From contig JAWZYV010019914.1 in assembly GCA_038373885.1 (NCBI GenBank), positions 806,001 to 870,000 of the forward strand: a DNA stretch of 64,000 nt. Reading direction: 5' to 3'. The stretch is from Cheiracanthium punctorium. Its lineage: Eukaryota > Arthropoda > Arachnida > Araneae > Cheiracanthiidae. This document shows positions 1 to 10,803 of this stretch, one piece after another (the stretch's first letter is position 1; every line of letters starts with the position of its first letter). The notes beneath the pieces were generated by a model. The model ran no database searches and was not told the origin of the DNA. It worked only from the letters and a program-made list of their open reading frames with translations. The position numbers and the translations under genes are program-made.

Positions 1-124
1 CTCTCTTTGATCAGTATATCTCTCAGGGAAAGATATGTTGGCTGGCAGCGACTGGTTTTCTGATATGCAAGTGTATTAGGTTATTACACTGGATCAATGT
101 TTACTTCTATTACTGTACGTGCTA

Positions 125-832
125 CACAGGGTGTGCCAAAAAGGTGGTAACAAGCATTTATTCTTTACCTCTCAGGAATAAGTGGGCAATGTAAATTGAA
201 AAAAAAAATGTTCAAAAGGTAAAAGGACCGTGTTAAGAAAAAAAATTCTCTCATAAATTTTTAAAAAGTTACACTTTTGAAATTTTTTATTTAACCCCCC
301 TAACAAAGCAATTCACAGTTAGTAAAATGTGCCCCGTACACTAATGATTTGATGTACAAAATTTCATAAATATATTCTAAAAAATGTCAACGATATGAAG
401 ATAAATATATTCTGACTTAAACCCCTTTCAATAGCTCTTCTCGAAGGGAAAAAAATCACGTCGATGATCATTTTTCAGGGGTAGTACAGAAATTGCAAAA
501 GAAAATATTTTTTTCACTCTAGAATAAATCTTTACACACATTTATAGCCCCCGATCATTTTTTAAAGATATCTCTGAGACTTTTATGATAAAAGACTGAA
601 CTTTTGTACATCACCTCATTAGTGTGCGATAAACTTTACTAATTAGGAATTTTTTGTGAGGAAGGTCACATAAAAATTAAACAAGCATAATTTTTTGAAA
701 ATGAACGAAGTTTTACTTAGCGTTGTCTGCTTTCTCCCCTTATTTGGATAAATTTTTTTTTCAATTTACATTGTCCACTTATCTCTAATAGATAAAAAAT
801 CAACGCGTGTTACAATTTTTTGGAACATCCTT
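125..832. mobile_element. Nearly fully palindromic MITE, mariner-style ends
   Basis: The two halves are inverted copies. The left arm (about 125-415, beginning CAGGGTGTGCCAAAAA) recurs as the reverse complement of about 545-832 (AGGATGTTCCAAAAAA). Internal blocks such as the stretch with CACTAATGA and GATGTACAAA match on both arms. TA dinucleotides flank both ends (123-124 and 833-834), as expected for Tc1/mariner-type insertion. No coding sequence is visible. The extreme tips differ more than the inner arms, so the exact ends are uncertain. Confidence 0.75.
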
Positions 833-1605
833 TATATGCACTTTGTATTTTTTCAGTGATCATTCTCATTTGACTTTAACGAATTTAATCTAGTATATTG
901 GATCCGAGCTCGCGTGACGTTAAATGATTTGGTTTCAGCAATACATTTAAAGAGAAAATTTTTTCTAAGATGCAATTTATATTAGCTTGTCACTGCCTCT
1001 TTTTTTTTTTTTTGATGATTTTTCCCGCATATTCTCAGTCATCTATTCTTATAGTTGATATTTATATTCAAAAGTAGAGCTTTCTTTGCTCCAGAATAAA
1101 CCTCGAATAGTTGTTTAACTTTATTCAAAAAACAGAGCCGAATGTCAAAATTGGAAATTAGACCTGAAATACGAGCATAAAATAGAAAATAAAAACCTCA
1201 GAACGAGCAATAAAAATGTAATTTGAATTGGACTGTTGCAAAAATTTTTTATATCTCGATGATTTTTAATGAAGCTATTATTTTATTACAGCATCAGGCA
1301 CAAAAGTATTCATTTAATAAGTAACTTTGATAAGTATACAGTTACTGCATTTGAAGTGCAGTAAACCAAAGTATCCATAATGCAAAAAACACCATTTCCC
1401 ATTTCTACAAAAAATCCCAAACAATCGAACATTTTATGCATTACCTATTTAGAATTCATGCGCTGAAGACGTTTTCGCTCACCGAATTAAATCTCGTATG
1501 CAAACAACTGTAGAGATTACGCAGGAAAATAGATAAACTAACTTCCATTATCTCATAGACTTCAGAAATTGGAACACTAACTCCAGACCTTGCTAATTGG
1601 TACAT
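833..1605. other. AT-rich stretch without recognised features
   Basis: AT-rich sequence with a T run near 1000-1012. I see no open frame with recognisable content and no repeat shared with the rest of the window. Confidence 0.5.
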
Positions 1606-2060
1606 CATACAGGATGCTCGAGAATCGTTGTATACTTTATAATATTAAATAAAAAGAAATTATAAACAAAATAGAACATTAAAATGTAATTGCTAACTAA
1701 TTGCATACATAACATAATTAATAAATTTTAATATGATATCTTTTGGTGTATCGTACAACATCTAAACGATATTCGAAGGTTTATTCCAAGTAACTGAAAG
1801 TATCTGAGGAGTTACGAATAAATAGCGACTGTGATTCGCTGTTTGAGTTCCTCTACATTAGGACACTTGTAAACAATATCTTTGACGTAACCCCGCATGA
1901 AAAATTTCAAGGGAGTTAAATCTGAAGATCTAGGAGGCCACTGAATTGGACCACCGCACGCCCAATATATCTCTTAGCGGAATATTTATTGAGGCGTATG
2001 TGAATAGACGTTGACCAATGTGGAGGTTGTCCATCCTATTTTAAAATCACATTGCCAAGT
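1606..2060 (-). pseudogene. Mariner-type transposase relic, C-terminal part
   Basis: Read on the minus strand, about 2060 to 1930 gives DGQPPHW followed by an arm containing KRYIGRA. After a frameshift near 1945, the run to 1812 gives PPRSSDLTPLKFFMRGYVKD, then VEELKQRI and a stop. These match the DDE-transposase signature of the arthropod mariner-type family (usual forms QQDGAPPHW and PPRSPDLTPxDFFLWGYxKD). The first contains the second catalytic Asp and the second lies near the last catalytic residue. A terminal-repeat-like ATACAGGATG at 1606 may be the element's end. The frameshift, stops and missing N-terminus make it non-functional. The 44 bases or so above 2060 may hold more of it. Confidence 0.8.
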
Positions 2061-2075
2061 CTTTACCACTGTCGC

Positions 2076-2569
2076 TATGTCTAATGCGCTCTTCTGAATC
2101 TCTGCTAATGTCCTTGACATCTAGCGCCATCTATCACAGTTTTTGGTGCAAAATTATAGGAAATGAAAATTATAGGAAAATGAAAAAAGTCCAGCACATT
2201 TGTACATCAGGCATCATTCAAATACCCGGTTCGTTCTTACAGTTTCTTTGTTAAATTAATTTTTGCGAAGTGTCCAATAACTCACAGATCTCAGATAGCA
2301 TAATAATAAAAAATAAAAATAATGTAAAAATAATTACAAAGTAATGTAAAATAAAAATTAAAGACTTCAAGGGAAAAAAATCGACGAATTTTTTGACAAT
2401 GTATTTACTGTCTGATTGCGGATACTTTTCTCTACTGTTCCAGACAATCGCATTGTTTATTTGAGTATTTATCACTTCTTACAATAATATCTTTCAAAAA
2501 CTTGTCGAAGAGAACCCCGATCAGTCTGAGTTTACGATAGTTTCACTTCCTCGTCATCTTTGTATTGAT
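2076..2569. other. Spacer between two mariner relics
   Basis: AT-rich sequence with no recognisable protein. A short motif, CTAGCGCCATCTAT, lies near 2121-2135; similar TAGATGGCGC-like strings recur near 53667, 56822 and 60036. The region may contain unrecognised, decayed transposon sequence. Confidence 0.4.
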
Positions 2570-2666
2570 TGCTTCCAATATGAGGTCGAAGGTCTTGCAT
2601 CTGGGTAGCAGAATGAGGCCTTGCGTTGTTTTGCAGCAGTAGAATTCTCTTTTTCAGCATGCCACA
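2570..2666 (-). pseudogene. Mariner/Tc1 transposase fragment with QNNARPHSA
   Basis: The minus strand reads CGMLKKRILLLQNNARPHSA followed by TQMQDLRPHIGS. This is the region around the second catalytic aspartate of mariner-type transposases (usual form LxHDNARPHxA). Here the Asp position is Asn, so the piece would be catalytically dead even if it were longer. It is a different copy from the relic at 1606-2060. No terminal repeats were found for it. Confidence 0.75.
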
Positions 2667-2943
2667 TGCTTTGCTTTAAACTAATTTTACAACGTGGCCA
2701 GAAATTTACGGTAGGGTCTAACAATGATGATTTCCTTTGTGGAAGCCAACAAGTTTTTTTTTTTTGTTTCCCTCTCTTTATTCTGAAGAGGAAAATTTAG
2801 TTATAAGGCATGGCAAAATGCTTAAAAGACAATATAATTGTGTAAAAAGTCATGAAAAAGTTTGTAGGAGTAGAGAATAAATACATTTTCCAAACTTATC
2901 CCCCCCCCCCTCAATAAAAAACGGTCTTTACTTTAAAAGCATA
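2667..2943. other. Low-complexity spacer
   Basis: Contains a T run near 2755-2766 and a C run near 2901-2910. No gene or repeat family was recognised. Confidence 0.4.
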
Positions 2944-3205
2944 CTAGCTGCATAGCCTGGCGTTGCCTGGGAGCATAAGGTATAAAGCCATAACTCCTCC
3001 CCCAAACATGTCCGTTAATCTATTCCCATTGCTTACTTTCACAACCATTAATGCATGAAAAACAGTCTGCACATGTGTGCAATTCTTCTGATAAGAACTG
3101 TTGAGAGTTTCCTGCACAGTTTGTGGAAATGTGTGTAGCAGATTCTATTGAATGAACTTTCATCAAAATTAATGTTCTTTACGTACGAAAAATATAAACT
3201 ACAAT
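2944..3205 (-). mobile_element. Helitron 3' terminal fragment
   Basis: On the minus strand the sequence ends in a GC-rich hairpin (2956-2971: CCTGGC, GTT, GCCTGGG, one mismatch). A short spacer and CTAG follow (2944-2947), and the next base is T. A hairpin a few bases before CTRR, inserted next to T, is the standard Helitron 3' end. The same layout occurs at 39786-39814. The 5' end was not found; the foldback element at 3210 may have cut into the copy. Confidence 0.6.
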
Positions 3206-3209
3206 TTCA

Positions 3210-5240
3210 TAGTCCGGGAGCCAGCGACAGATTTTTGCGACCAAAATCCTCCCAGCCCATAATTTCTCAGATGATTAAGACGGTTGTGTGTTGAAGCATG
3301 GTGATCGTCAGCTGCCGCACCATGGGTGGGTTGGGCGGCGGCCGCCTTCCAGACACGTAAAAAAATTAAAAAATTCAGTCATTTCCTCCCGGTTGAAAAT
3401 TTCTGAAATAATAGTTGGCATAGTACTTGTTTGAAAAAAAAACCGTCAGCTGGCCAAGCGGCGGTGGATTATACGTCAGCTGGCCAAGCGGCGGTGGATT
3501 ATACGTCAGCTGCTCATACGAACACGTAAAAAAAAATTTCTTTTTTTCAATGATTTCCTCCCGGTTGAAAATTTGACAGATGTTAGTTTACATTCTACTT
3601 TAAATAAAAAAACAAGTCAGCTGGCTGTATGCCGGTGGAAAACCCGTCAGCTGGCACAGTGAAAGTGTGGCGCGGAAAGGTAGTGTGGCCGCAGCTAGCC
3701 TATTTCAATGCACCAGCTGACGGGTTTTTCCCCGGCATACTACCAGCTGAATTTTTTTATTATGGCAAGAATTATGTTAACTATTATTTGACAAATTTTC
3801 AACCGGGAGGAAATAACACACTTTATTTTATTGGACACAACGCGCTGATATCCTTAATAATCCTACTATTTTTCATAATTATGTATAGAAATATAAATAA
3901 AACAATCTGTGCTACTTTAAAAACATGAAAACCACCAGTTTTCTCATTTTTAAGCGATTTTTTGGCATTTTCAGCTCCATTTTATTTCTCCGAGTCAAAA
4001 AAGTTTATCATTTGTGTGACAAAATTAGGCTCTGCAAGCGGAAAAGGACGTTATATTGACGTTATATCCGGCTTTGAAGGAAAAATTGTGATTCCTTCCT
4101 TTTAAATTGCTTTTCTAGATTACACAGTTTAATTTTTCTTCTCAAAAATAAATCGAGGATTTATAAGCGGACTTCGAGCCAAGCAAAGAAATCGCCTGCC
4201 TGTATATAAGAATGGCTATGTATACAAAATGAAATCTTTCGAATGCGAAAATTTTTCATGTTTTCAGAATAGCATAATGTGATCGTTTTGGGAATATAAA
4301 AATTAATATTTTGGAATTGGAGATATTTTGAAATAGTCAGTGGAAACAGATCGTCCAAACGTTTCGGAAGGATGGATCTTAAAAAGACTGTCGAACTGCT
4401 TTAAATTACTTAATAAAATGTCGATTGTAAATCCGTTTTGCGTTTTTTGCAAAAAGGCTACTTTAAAATTGAAGTCGGAGGACTATGAGAGTGCCACAGG
4501 TGAAGATGAAACATTATAGTATTTAAGAATTATAATAATTATTTACTGTAAATAAAAAATATATTGATATATTTATATTCAAACTTAATTTTTGTTATTC
4601 GGTCGCTTGATTATTTCCTGATTATGTTTGCAACTCACCTGCAGGGCGCGTTGTGTCCAATAAAATAAAGTGCGTTATTTCCTCCCGGTTGAAAATTTGT
4701 CAAATAATAGTTGACATAATTCTTGCCATAATAAAAAAATTCAGCTGGCCGTATGACGGGGGAAAACCCGTCAGCTGGTGCATTGAAATAAGCTAGCGGC
4801 GGCCACACTTCCTTTCCGCGACACACTTTCACTGTGCCAGCTGACGGGTTTTCCACTGGCATACAGCCAGCTGACTTGTTTTTTTATTTAAAGTAGAATG
4901 TAAACAAACATCTGTCAAATTTTCAACCGGGAGGAAATCATTGAAAAAAAAATTTTTTTACATGTTCGTATGAGCAGCTGACGTATAATCCACCGCCTAT
5001 TAGCCAGCTGACGGTTTTTTTTCAAACAAGTACTATGCCAACTATTATTTCAGAAATTTTCAGCCGGGAGGAAATGACTGAATTTTTTAATTTTTTTACG
5101 TGTCTGGAGGGCGGCCGCCGCCCAACCCACCCATGGTGCGGCAGCTGACGATCACCAGGCTTCAACACACAACTATCTTCTCACGAATTATCGGCCGGGA
5201 AGAAATAACTGACCAAAATCTGTCGCTGGCTCCCGGACTA
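3210..5240. mobile_element. Foldback transposon with ~600-bp inverted arms
   Basis: The sequence from 3210 (TAGTCCGGGAGCCAGCGACA) to about 3846 recurs inverted from 4647 to 5240. The outer flanks both read TCA (3207-3209 and 5241-5243), a possible 3-bp target-site duplication. The arms are much richer in G+C than the surroundings and carry repeated CGTCAGCTGGC motifs. The ~800-bp centre is AT-rich, with polyadenylation-like AATAAA strings. It contains one 33-codon open frame at 4418-4519 (+) that starts MSIVNPFCVFCKK and ends before an AT-rich tail; I do not recognise it. Mirror-image open frames in the two arms (from about 3629 + and 4862 -) both begin MPVENPSAGTVKV. They are a by-product of the inverted repeat, not genes. 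I cannot assign a superfamily. Confidence 0.85.
3445..3504. repeat. Two perfect tandem 30-mers in the foldback left arm
   Basis: A 30-bp unit beginning GTCAGCTGGCCAAGCGGCGG is present twice without a gap. A third GTCAGCTG follows at 3505. The right arm has only a single, diverged unit, so the array is a difference between otherwise matching arms. Confidence 0.9.
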
Positions 5241-5491
5241 TCAGTTTATTGCTCATAGTACACAACACTGATATAAAGCTAAAAAATAAATATACAAGCA
5301 TCTAAGTATGAAGACTCATTTACTTTTGACTGTTACATATTACCAGCTTGAATTCCATCCGTCAGCGTCTAGCTGGAGATACAAAAACAAATACAACCTG
5401 CGTCTGGCATAAACACGCCGAACAATGAAAGTCTAGGGGGGGAAATGGGATATTAGGGAGCTTTTAAATGAAATTAGAGACAGGTTTTCTT

Positions 5492-5540
5492 GTTAATCAT
5501 TCATCTAGTGAACTATGAGTGAACTAGATGAATGATTAAC
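5492..5540. repeat. Perfect 18-bp hairpin
   Basis: GTTAATCATTCATCTAGT (5492-5509) is followed after a 13-base loop by its exact reverse complement (5523-5540). It directly abuts a second hairpin. Confidence 0.9.
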
Positions 5541-5578
5541 GTCTAAGCATGCGCAAGAGAATACGCGCATGCTTAGAC
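5541..5578. repeat. Perfect 14-bp hairpin next to the first
   Basis: GTCTAAGCATGCGC (5541-5554) and its exact reverse complement (5565-5578) are separated by 10 bases. The right arm and the following AGTATCAAAAAG are echoed at about 5667-5690 (CATGCTCAGACAGTATCAAAAAG), so part of the unit is duplicated about 100 bases downstream. Confidence 0.9.
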
Positions 5579-5690
5579 AGTATCAAAAAGCATCTCATGA
5601 AACGCTATTCGTATGTGTAAAGAAATGCTTCATTCTCGTTGCTCATTGGCTGGTAAAGGTACGCTCATGCTCAGACAGTATCAAAAAGAG

Positions 5691-7340
5691 TCTTATAGGA
5701 TCTGTTTGCAGCTATGTATGTGTTTTAAGATAGATAGATTTCATACATTTTTTCCAGGAATCGATGCAATAGGTCTGACAAAAAGAAGTCTGTTATTCAC
5801 AGTTGACTTTCACGATTATATCTCTCGATAGATTAGAGCAGTGTTTCCCAACAAATAATCCTCACTGTCAAATTTATCAAAAATAATGAGCAATAAAAAT
5901 TACATTTTACATTACACATTATATGTTAGATTTAATAAATAAAGTACATTTACATACAATTATCATTTTATTTTTAGCTAAAATAAATTCGCAATCTCTA
6001 AAGACTTAGAAATACTACTTTAGAGGAATAAAAAAATTTGGGTACTACACTGTACACACATCAACCGACAATCTTCTTGCGATCAACTCCTTTGGGCCAA
6101 ACAGATGTCTAGTCGTCTGATATGATGTCTGCCTCAAATGCTACTGAAGGCGCATAGTATTTTATTTATTAATAGCTAAAAACTGTTTTTAAAACTAAAA
6201 GGGAAAAGTTGAAATGCTTAATTTTTTATAGCATTTTTAAGAAGAAATGTTTTAAAATGTGTACCCCCGAAAGAAAACCTTCTAATGTGAACCGAAAACT
6301 GTCAAACATTTCGGCAGATGTTCGTGGAATTATATTTAGCTTTAGGTCAAAACGTTTCGTATGCACATAAATGTGTAAGAAATCAACTTATTGTTATCCC
6401 ATTTGTTTGGTTTCTGGTCGTATCATAAAACGTTCCGAATGCAGTTATGCTTAGTATCAAAGTTTGAGATTTTTAGCTTGTTTCACAGTACAAGAGCAAG
6501 TAATTTTAGTATGAAAGGAATAACAAAAGATTATGTAAGATATGTAAAATAACTGCAAAAAATTACTGTGCGTCTGAATTTCCATTGAATTGTACAATTT
6601 CCTAATAATTCTTAAAAAAGAAATTTTTTTACATAATAGAAAATTTTTGTCAATTTGTTCAAGTTTATTATATGAAGTTCTAATCAGAAAATACCCAGCT
6701 TTTTACTTAAAAAATTTGGTTCTGAAAAACATAGTTTTAGTATGCTTTGTATCTAACTAAAACTATACTTTGATTTTTCTTTTTTGTGTGCGTGTGTGCA
6801 TATGGGGGGGGGACTCGCTTGATATATGGTTTATATGGATTATTCGATATACAGTCGGAAATGGATTATCAGTAAATATTAATTGGAATGAAACTCAGAA
6901 ACAAGAAAACGTTTTAATTTAACGACCATCACAAATTTCATGTATGTTCTAAAATCAAATTGATTAGTCGAATACCTATGGACATTTAAAACTCCTCTCA
7001 TGACAAAAAATATCTGTACATGCATAAATTCACAGATTTCACAGAAATTGTAAACTATGATTCTATGATTTTTTCCGGAATGATATTTACTACTATGACC
7101 CATAAACACAAATGAAAAAAAAAAAAAAACCAAGAGCAGTACATATGATGTAAAATTGAAGCATGAAATAAGAAAAATTACAGTAAAATGTCACATAAGA
7201 GTTCAGAAAAAAGGAAGAACTCGGAAAAAAACCAATCCCAAAGCATTTAGCATAAAATTTGATCTCCCCTAATTACTACACGCTGATAATAGCGTTGCTA
7301 ACCACAGTTTGTGGAGCTAGTTTCGCTCTTCCAGCAATGC
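5691..7340. other. AT-rich stretch without recognised genes
   Basis: AT-rich, with a short G run near 6806-6813. Open frames here are short and antisense to nothing recognisable. No shared repeat was seen. Confidence 0.5.
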
Positions 7341-7344
7341 CGTC

Positions 7345-8060
7345 TTTAAAAATTTACATATCTAGGAGAAGCATGCAACTGATCTTTCAAGGTATATCCA
7401 TAAGTTCTCTGTTATTTTAAGATCAAGAGACTTTGCTGGACAATAAATTGCCTACCTTTCAAGGAATTCGTCGACGAGGTTTTCTCGACAAAGACGAGTA
7501 TTATGTCGTTCCCAAATAAAAAGTCAGATCCACATGCACTTCTGAAAATACTTACATAAGTCTCATTCCGATATCTCTTTTCGTAGATAGATCCACTGTT
7601 GAGAATTTGTAGAATCATGCGACCGTCGATCTATATTCTTCTCCATACCATCACGCCTGCACTACCGAAATGGTCACGTTCCTAATTTCGTGTTCCTAAT
7701 TACCTTCAGATGTAAGCACGTTTAGAATCACTTGTTAAATTAAACCTTAACTAATCAGTACAGAGAACATGAGACCATTGATACTGACCCACGTTATGAT
7801 GTTCTTAGCAGCAATTAACTTAGTCCCCCTTTATCTTGTGAAGACAGTGAAACACATATCCTTCGCTTTCAGACATAAAAGTATTTTCCATAAACTCTTA
7901 TGTTTAAAGTTTGCCTAGATACAGCAGTTCTATCGGCTTCTGCAAGCTCTGAAATAAACTGGGGAGCACTAGAGTTCCTGTTGCGATAGGTGTTACTGCC
8001 AGATATCGATTTCAGAAGCAGTTGCCACTTACATTAGACTTTTTCTAGGCTTTTTACAAA
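7345..8060 (-). pseudogene. Tc1-like transposase pseudogene
   Basis: Reading from high to low coordinates on the minus strand gives, in order, a segment with SSAPQFISELAEADRTAVSRQT (about 7970-7920), RRICVSLSSQ (about 7870-7835), WSHVLCTDELRFNLTSDS where the third-last block is read through a stop (about 7770-7720), ERDHFGSAGVMVW (about 7680-7640), LQILNSGSIYEKRYRNETY (7610-7555), CGSDFLFG, and PAKSLDLKITENLWIYLERS (about 7440-7380). This is the block order of Tc1-family DDE transposases: DESRFNLxSD holds the first catalytic Asp, GGVMVWGGI and NPIExLW-like blocks follow. Several stops and frameshifts are present, and the DNARPHR block is lost, so it is dead. Terminal repeats were not found. 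Bases up to about 8160 may continue the N-terminus. Confidence 0.8.
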
Positions 8061-9161
8061 AATTCCATCGTTTATAAACAATTTCCGTAACAAAGAGATT
8101 ATCTGTTTATAAATTTAGATATCTGCTGCCTCCGTCATTGGTGCCCTGCTTTTGACCAGATGATGAGGCGCTGAAGACATAACAAACCCATTTAAGTCTT
8201 TACATAATGAAATGAAGCGCTGTGTTCGCTAAATTCATCGTTGGATGACGTAAACTTAGATTTGCATATCAGAAACACCTTGATTACTTTTGATTCTATA
8301 ACGCCAATTAGGCTTGTTTTTATCCGCAATCATGAATCACGATGATTGGATATTTCATTGAATATCATTATTTTGAGGTATTATGTAAAGATAAATTTGG
8401 ACATGAATCTAGAAGAAATGATATATTATTTGTTCTTTCCATAAAGTTAAATTCTTACAGCAGTGGCTAAATCTTACACCAGTGGAACTAAAAGAGTGCG
8501 AAATGCGAGAACAAAATATAATTTGTTATAAGCTGTGTAAATCTGAAGTTTCCACCTATTTATATGTCTCTAGACATCAGCATATAAGGAATAAAAACGA
8601 TGTAAAACTCAAAACGTTTCCGTAAAAGTGTCAAAAGAATTCCCCAAGTGAAGTGACATAACTCTTCACTTATCATTGCTTTAAACATTTTTCATTTGAG
8701 AGATGTTATATTCGTGAATTTTTATATATATCTAGGATTCTTTAACGCACTTTTTACACTCGTTTAAACTGGTTTTCCCCTCGAACATTACACTGATTTT
8801 TATTTAGTGTATATCGATTAAATATATTTCTTGATTGCATCTATATATTGGGCTATCATTCAACAGACATAGCAAAGATCAAGCAATATTGAGAATATCC
8901 TTTCATATCAGGTCTTTATACATTTAAAAATCTTGTTTTCGAAATGTTATTTAAAGAACAAAGAATGAGTAACTATTTTTTTTAGTTTTAAAATTTCAGC
9001 ATTTTAGAAAATATTGAAGATATTGAAGCATAAAACTGTATATAAATTGTCAGTATCAAGAATTTTTTTGGAAAAATTATATAAATCAATTCTTTTTTAT
9101 GTAGTAATTTTGTATTTTATTCACAAAATGTTATTTTTAATGTTTTGAGCAGGTGAATACA
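8061..9161. other. AT-rich stretch without recognised genes
   Basis: The first 100 bases may be the eroded N-terminal region of the Tc1-like relic. The remainder shows no coding or repeat signal I can support. Confidence 0.4.
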
Positions 9162-9388
9162 TGAGGTTGTGTAGTGGCTAGAGAACCATTCTATCACGCC
9201 ACGCACCCGTGTTCGATTCCCTGCATGAGCTTGGGAGTAATTTCATCCGCCCCTTCATAGGAGTCAGTGTTGGTCCATCTAAAACGTGTCTCCATAATAA
9301 AGTGACCAGTACTTCGGACGTTAATAGTAGCGAATGATTAATGCTCAAGTGCCCGCCATTAGAAAAACATAACAAAACAAAAAAAGAG
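9162..9388 (+). mobile_element. tRNA-derived SINE, family A, copy 1
   Basis: The 5' part resembles a tRNA gene: an A-box-like GTAGTGGCTAGAG and a B-box-like GTGTTCGATTCCC. A body follows containing CCTTCATAGG, CATAATAAAGTGACCAGTA and GCTCAAGTGCCCGCC, ending in an A-rich tail (about 9362-9386). The same body occurs at 17976-18187 and 18958-19406. SINEs of this type are transcribed by RNA polymerase III and moved by a LINE partner. Confidence 0.8.
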
Positions 9389-10663
9389 AAGCCACAGATC
9401 AAAAATCTATTAAAAGGAATATGTGAGTTCACATGAAAAAATATTATCTATTTCCGGAGGGAGCGTGCACTTATTACTTATTAAATCTATGTTCTGCTAA
9501 ACTATTTGCATGATTCCAGCTCTGAAGCTGTATTTCAGTAACGGAAAACAAATTACATAAAGAATGATACGTTTACCATGCCATAATAACATTTTCTTCT
9601 TGCGGAAGTAATATGCAATATGCATAGACATTTTATAGTGTTTAATTTAGTGATCGTTATACGTAGCATGATGATACTGCTATTTTGTAATATCTTAATT
9701 AAAACCTTCGTGTTCTTCTACGGATTTTGATACTTGTTACGAAATAAAATACATTAAGGAAACAACGTAAAAACTATTGCATGTTCTACCTCATTGGAAT
9801 GCCAGACGAGTCTGAATTAAATCGTATTTCTTTTCTCACAACTTCCTACTCAATACCTTACGCTGTATCTTACTTGCATCGTAATGTATGTGTGTATATG
9901 TAATGTATAAAGGGATGATAAAAAGTAGTTTGGATTTTGTTGTCTTGAAACGAGGTATTCGTACTGCTTCATTTGCTTTCCAGTTATACACGAATTTCCG
10001 AGCTATGAAAATTATGCTATTCGTTTTTTCATGTATTGAGTATGATTGTTGTCATTTTCGAGCCCCTTTCGCAGGCCAAACGTCATCATATAAACTGCGT
10101 ATGATTGGATACAAGACGAAAGACAGACAAGAGCTATTTCTGATTGCTCCACGTGGTATCATGTATTCAAATAGGACTGCACGTCAAAATCGTAAGCTTT
10201 CTGTAATTTGAACTGCCCTAGAAACTTCACGAAGTGTATCCGTCTCCTCTTCTCTCATCGCATAATTTGTGATTATCCTACATCTACCATGGTAATTTAA
10301 TAAATAATTAACTCATCTAACTCTGAGAGTCCCAGTCAATTTTATCATCTCGTATATATGTGTGTGTATTAAAATTCAAAGGTAAAATGACGATCAAAAT
10401 GGCCGTATCTGGCTATGGGTGACTGTCAGACTTTGCTATATTTGTAAGTGGCTAAAAGCAAGTTAAAAAAAAAAAAAGCTCTCACTTAAGTCGAGACAGT
10501 GAAATTCTGTGTTCAAGTACAAGAGACGATGGCAGCAATCAAATGCCAACAAATGACCTACAGATGCCATGCGATTAGCTACAGTGTTTCTGCTGGAACG
10601 TAATGGAACGTCCTCTCTACATCTCGGGTCTCGAACCCAGCGATTTTCAGGACAGCTTTTCCA
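9389..10663. other. No recognised gene; one unassigned 107-codon frame
   Basis: An open frame at 9888-10211 (+, 107 codons) has no motif I recognise and no splice or promoter context. It may be chance or a decayed transposon piece. The rest is AT-rich with a short GT-rich run near 10360. Confidence 0.35.
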
Positions 10664-10803
10664 AACCGTTTCAGCTGTTCAGGAGGCTAAGATTGAGTAG
10701 CTCAGCTACCAAGGCCTTCTGTTCTTCAACGGCGGTTTCGAGAGATTTGTATAAAGGTAGAACAAATGCTTTGACAGCCATGAAGGTTATGTCGAAAAAT
10801 TAT
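10664..10803 (+). pseudogene. Mariner transposase C-terminal fragment
   Basis: One plus-strand frame reads TVSAVQEAKIE, a stop, LSYQGLLFFNGGFERFV, further stops, then NKCFDSHEGYVEKL. The last block fits the C-terminal end of mariner transposases (usual form RWNKCIxxxGDYVEK), with the expected helix before it. Three stops interrupt it. No catalytic-core sequence was found upstream. Confidence 0.55.

Noticed and set aside
3629..4862. Mirror-image open frames of 99 and 75 codons with the same start
   Set aside because: They are the same inverted-repeat arm read in both directions; there is no domain and the frames end at arm boundaries.
10466..10760. Possible SINE from a B-box-like GGGTTCGAGACCC (minus) near 10620
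   Set aside because: The A-box distance is wrong and the nearest A-rich tract is on the opposite strand; the region overlaps a mariner fragment.
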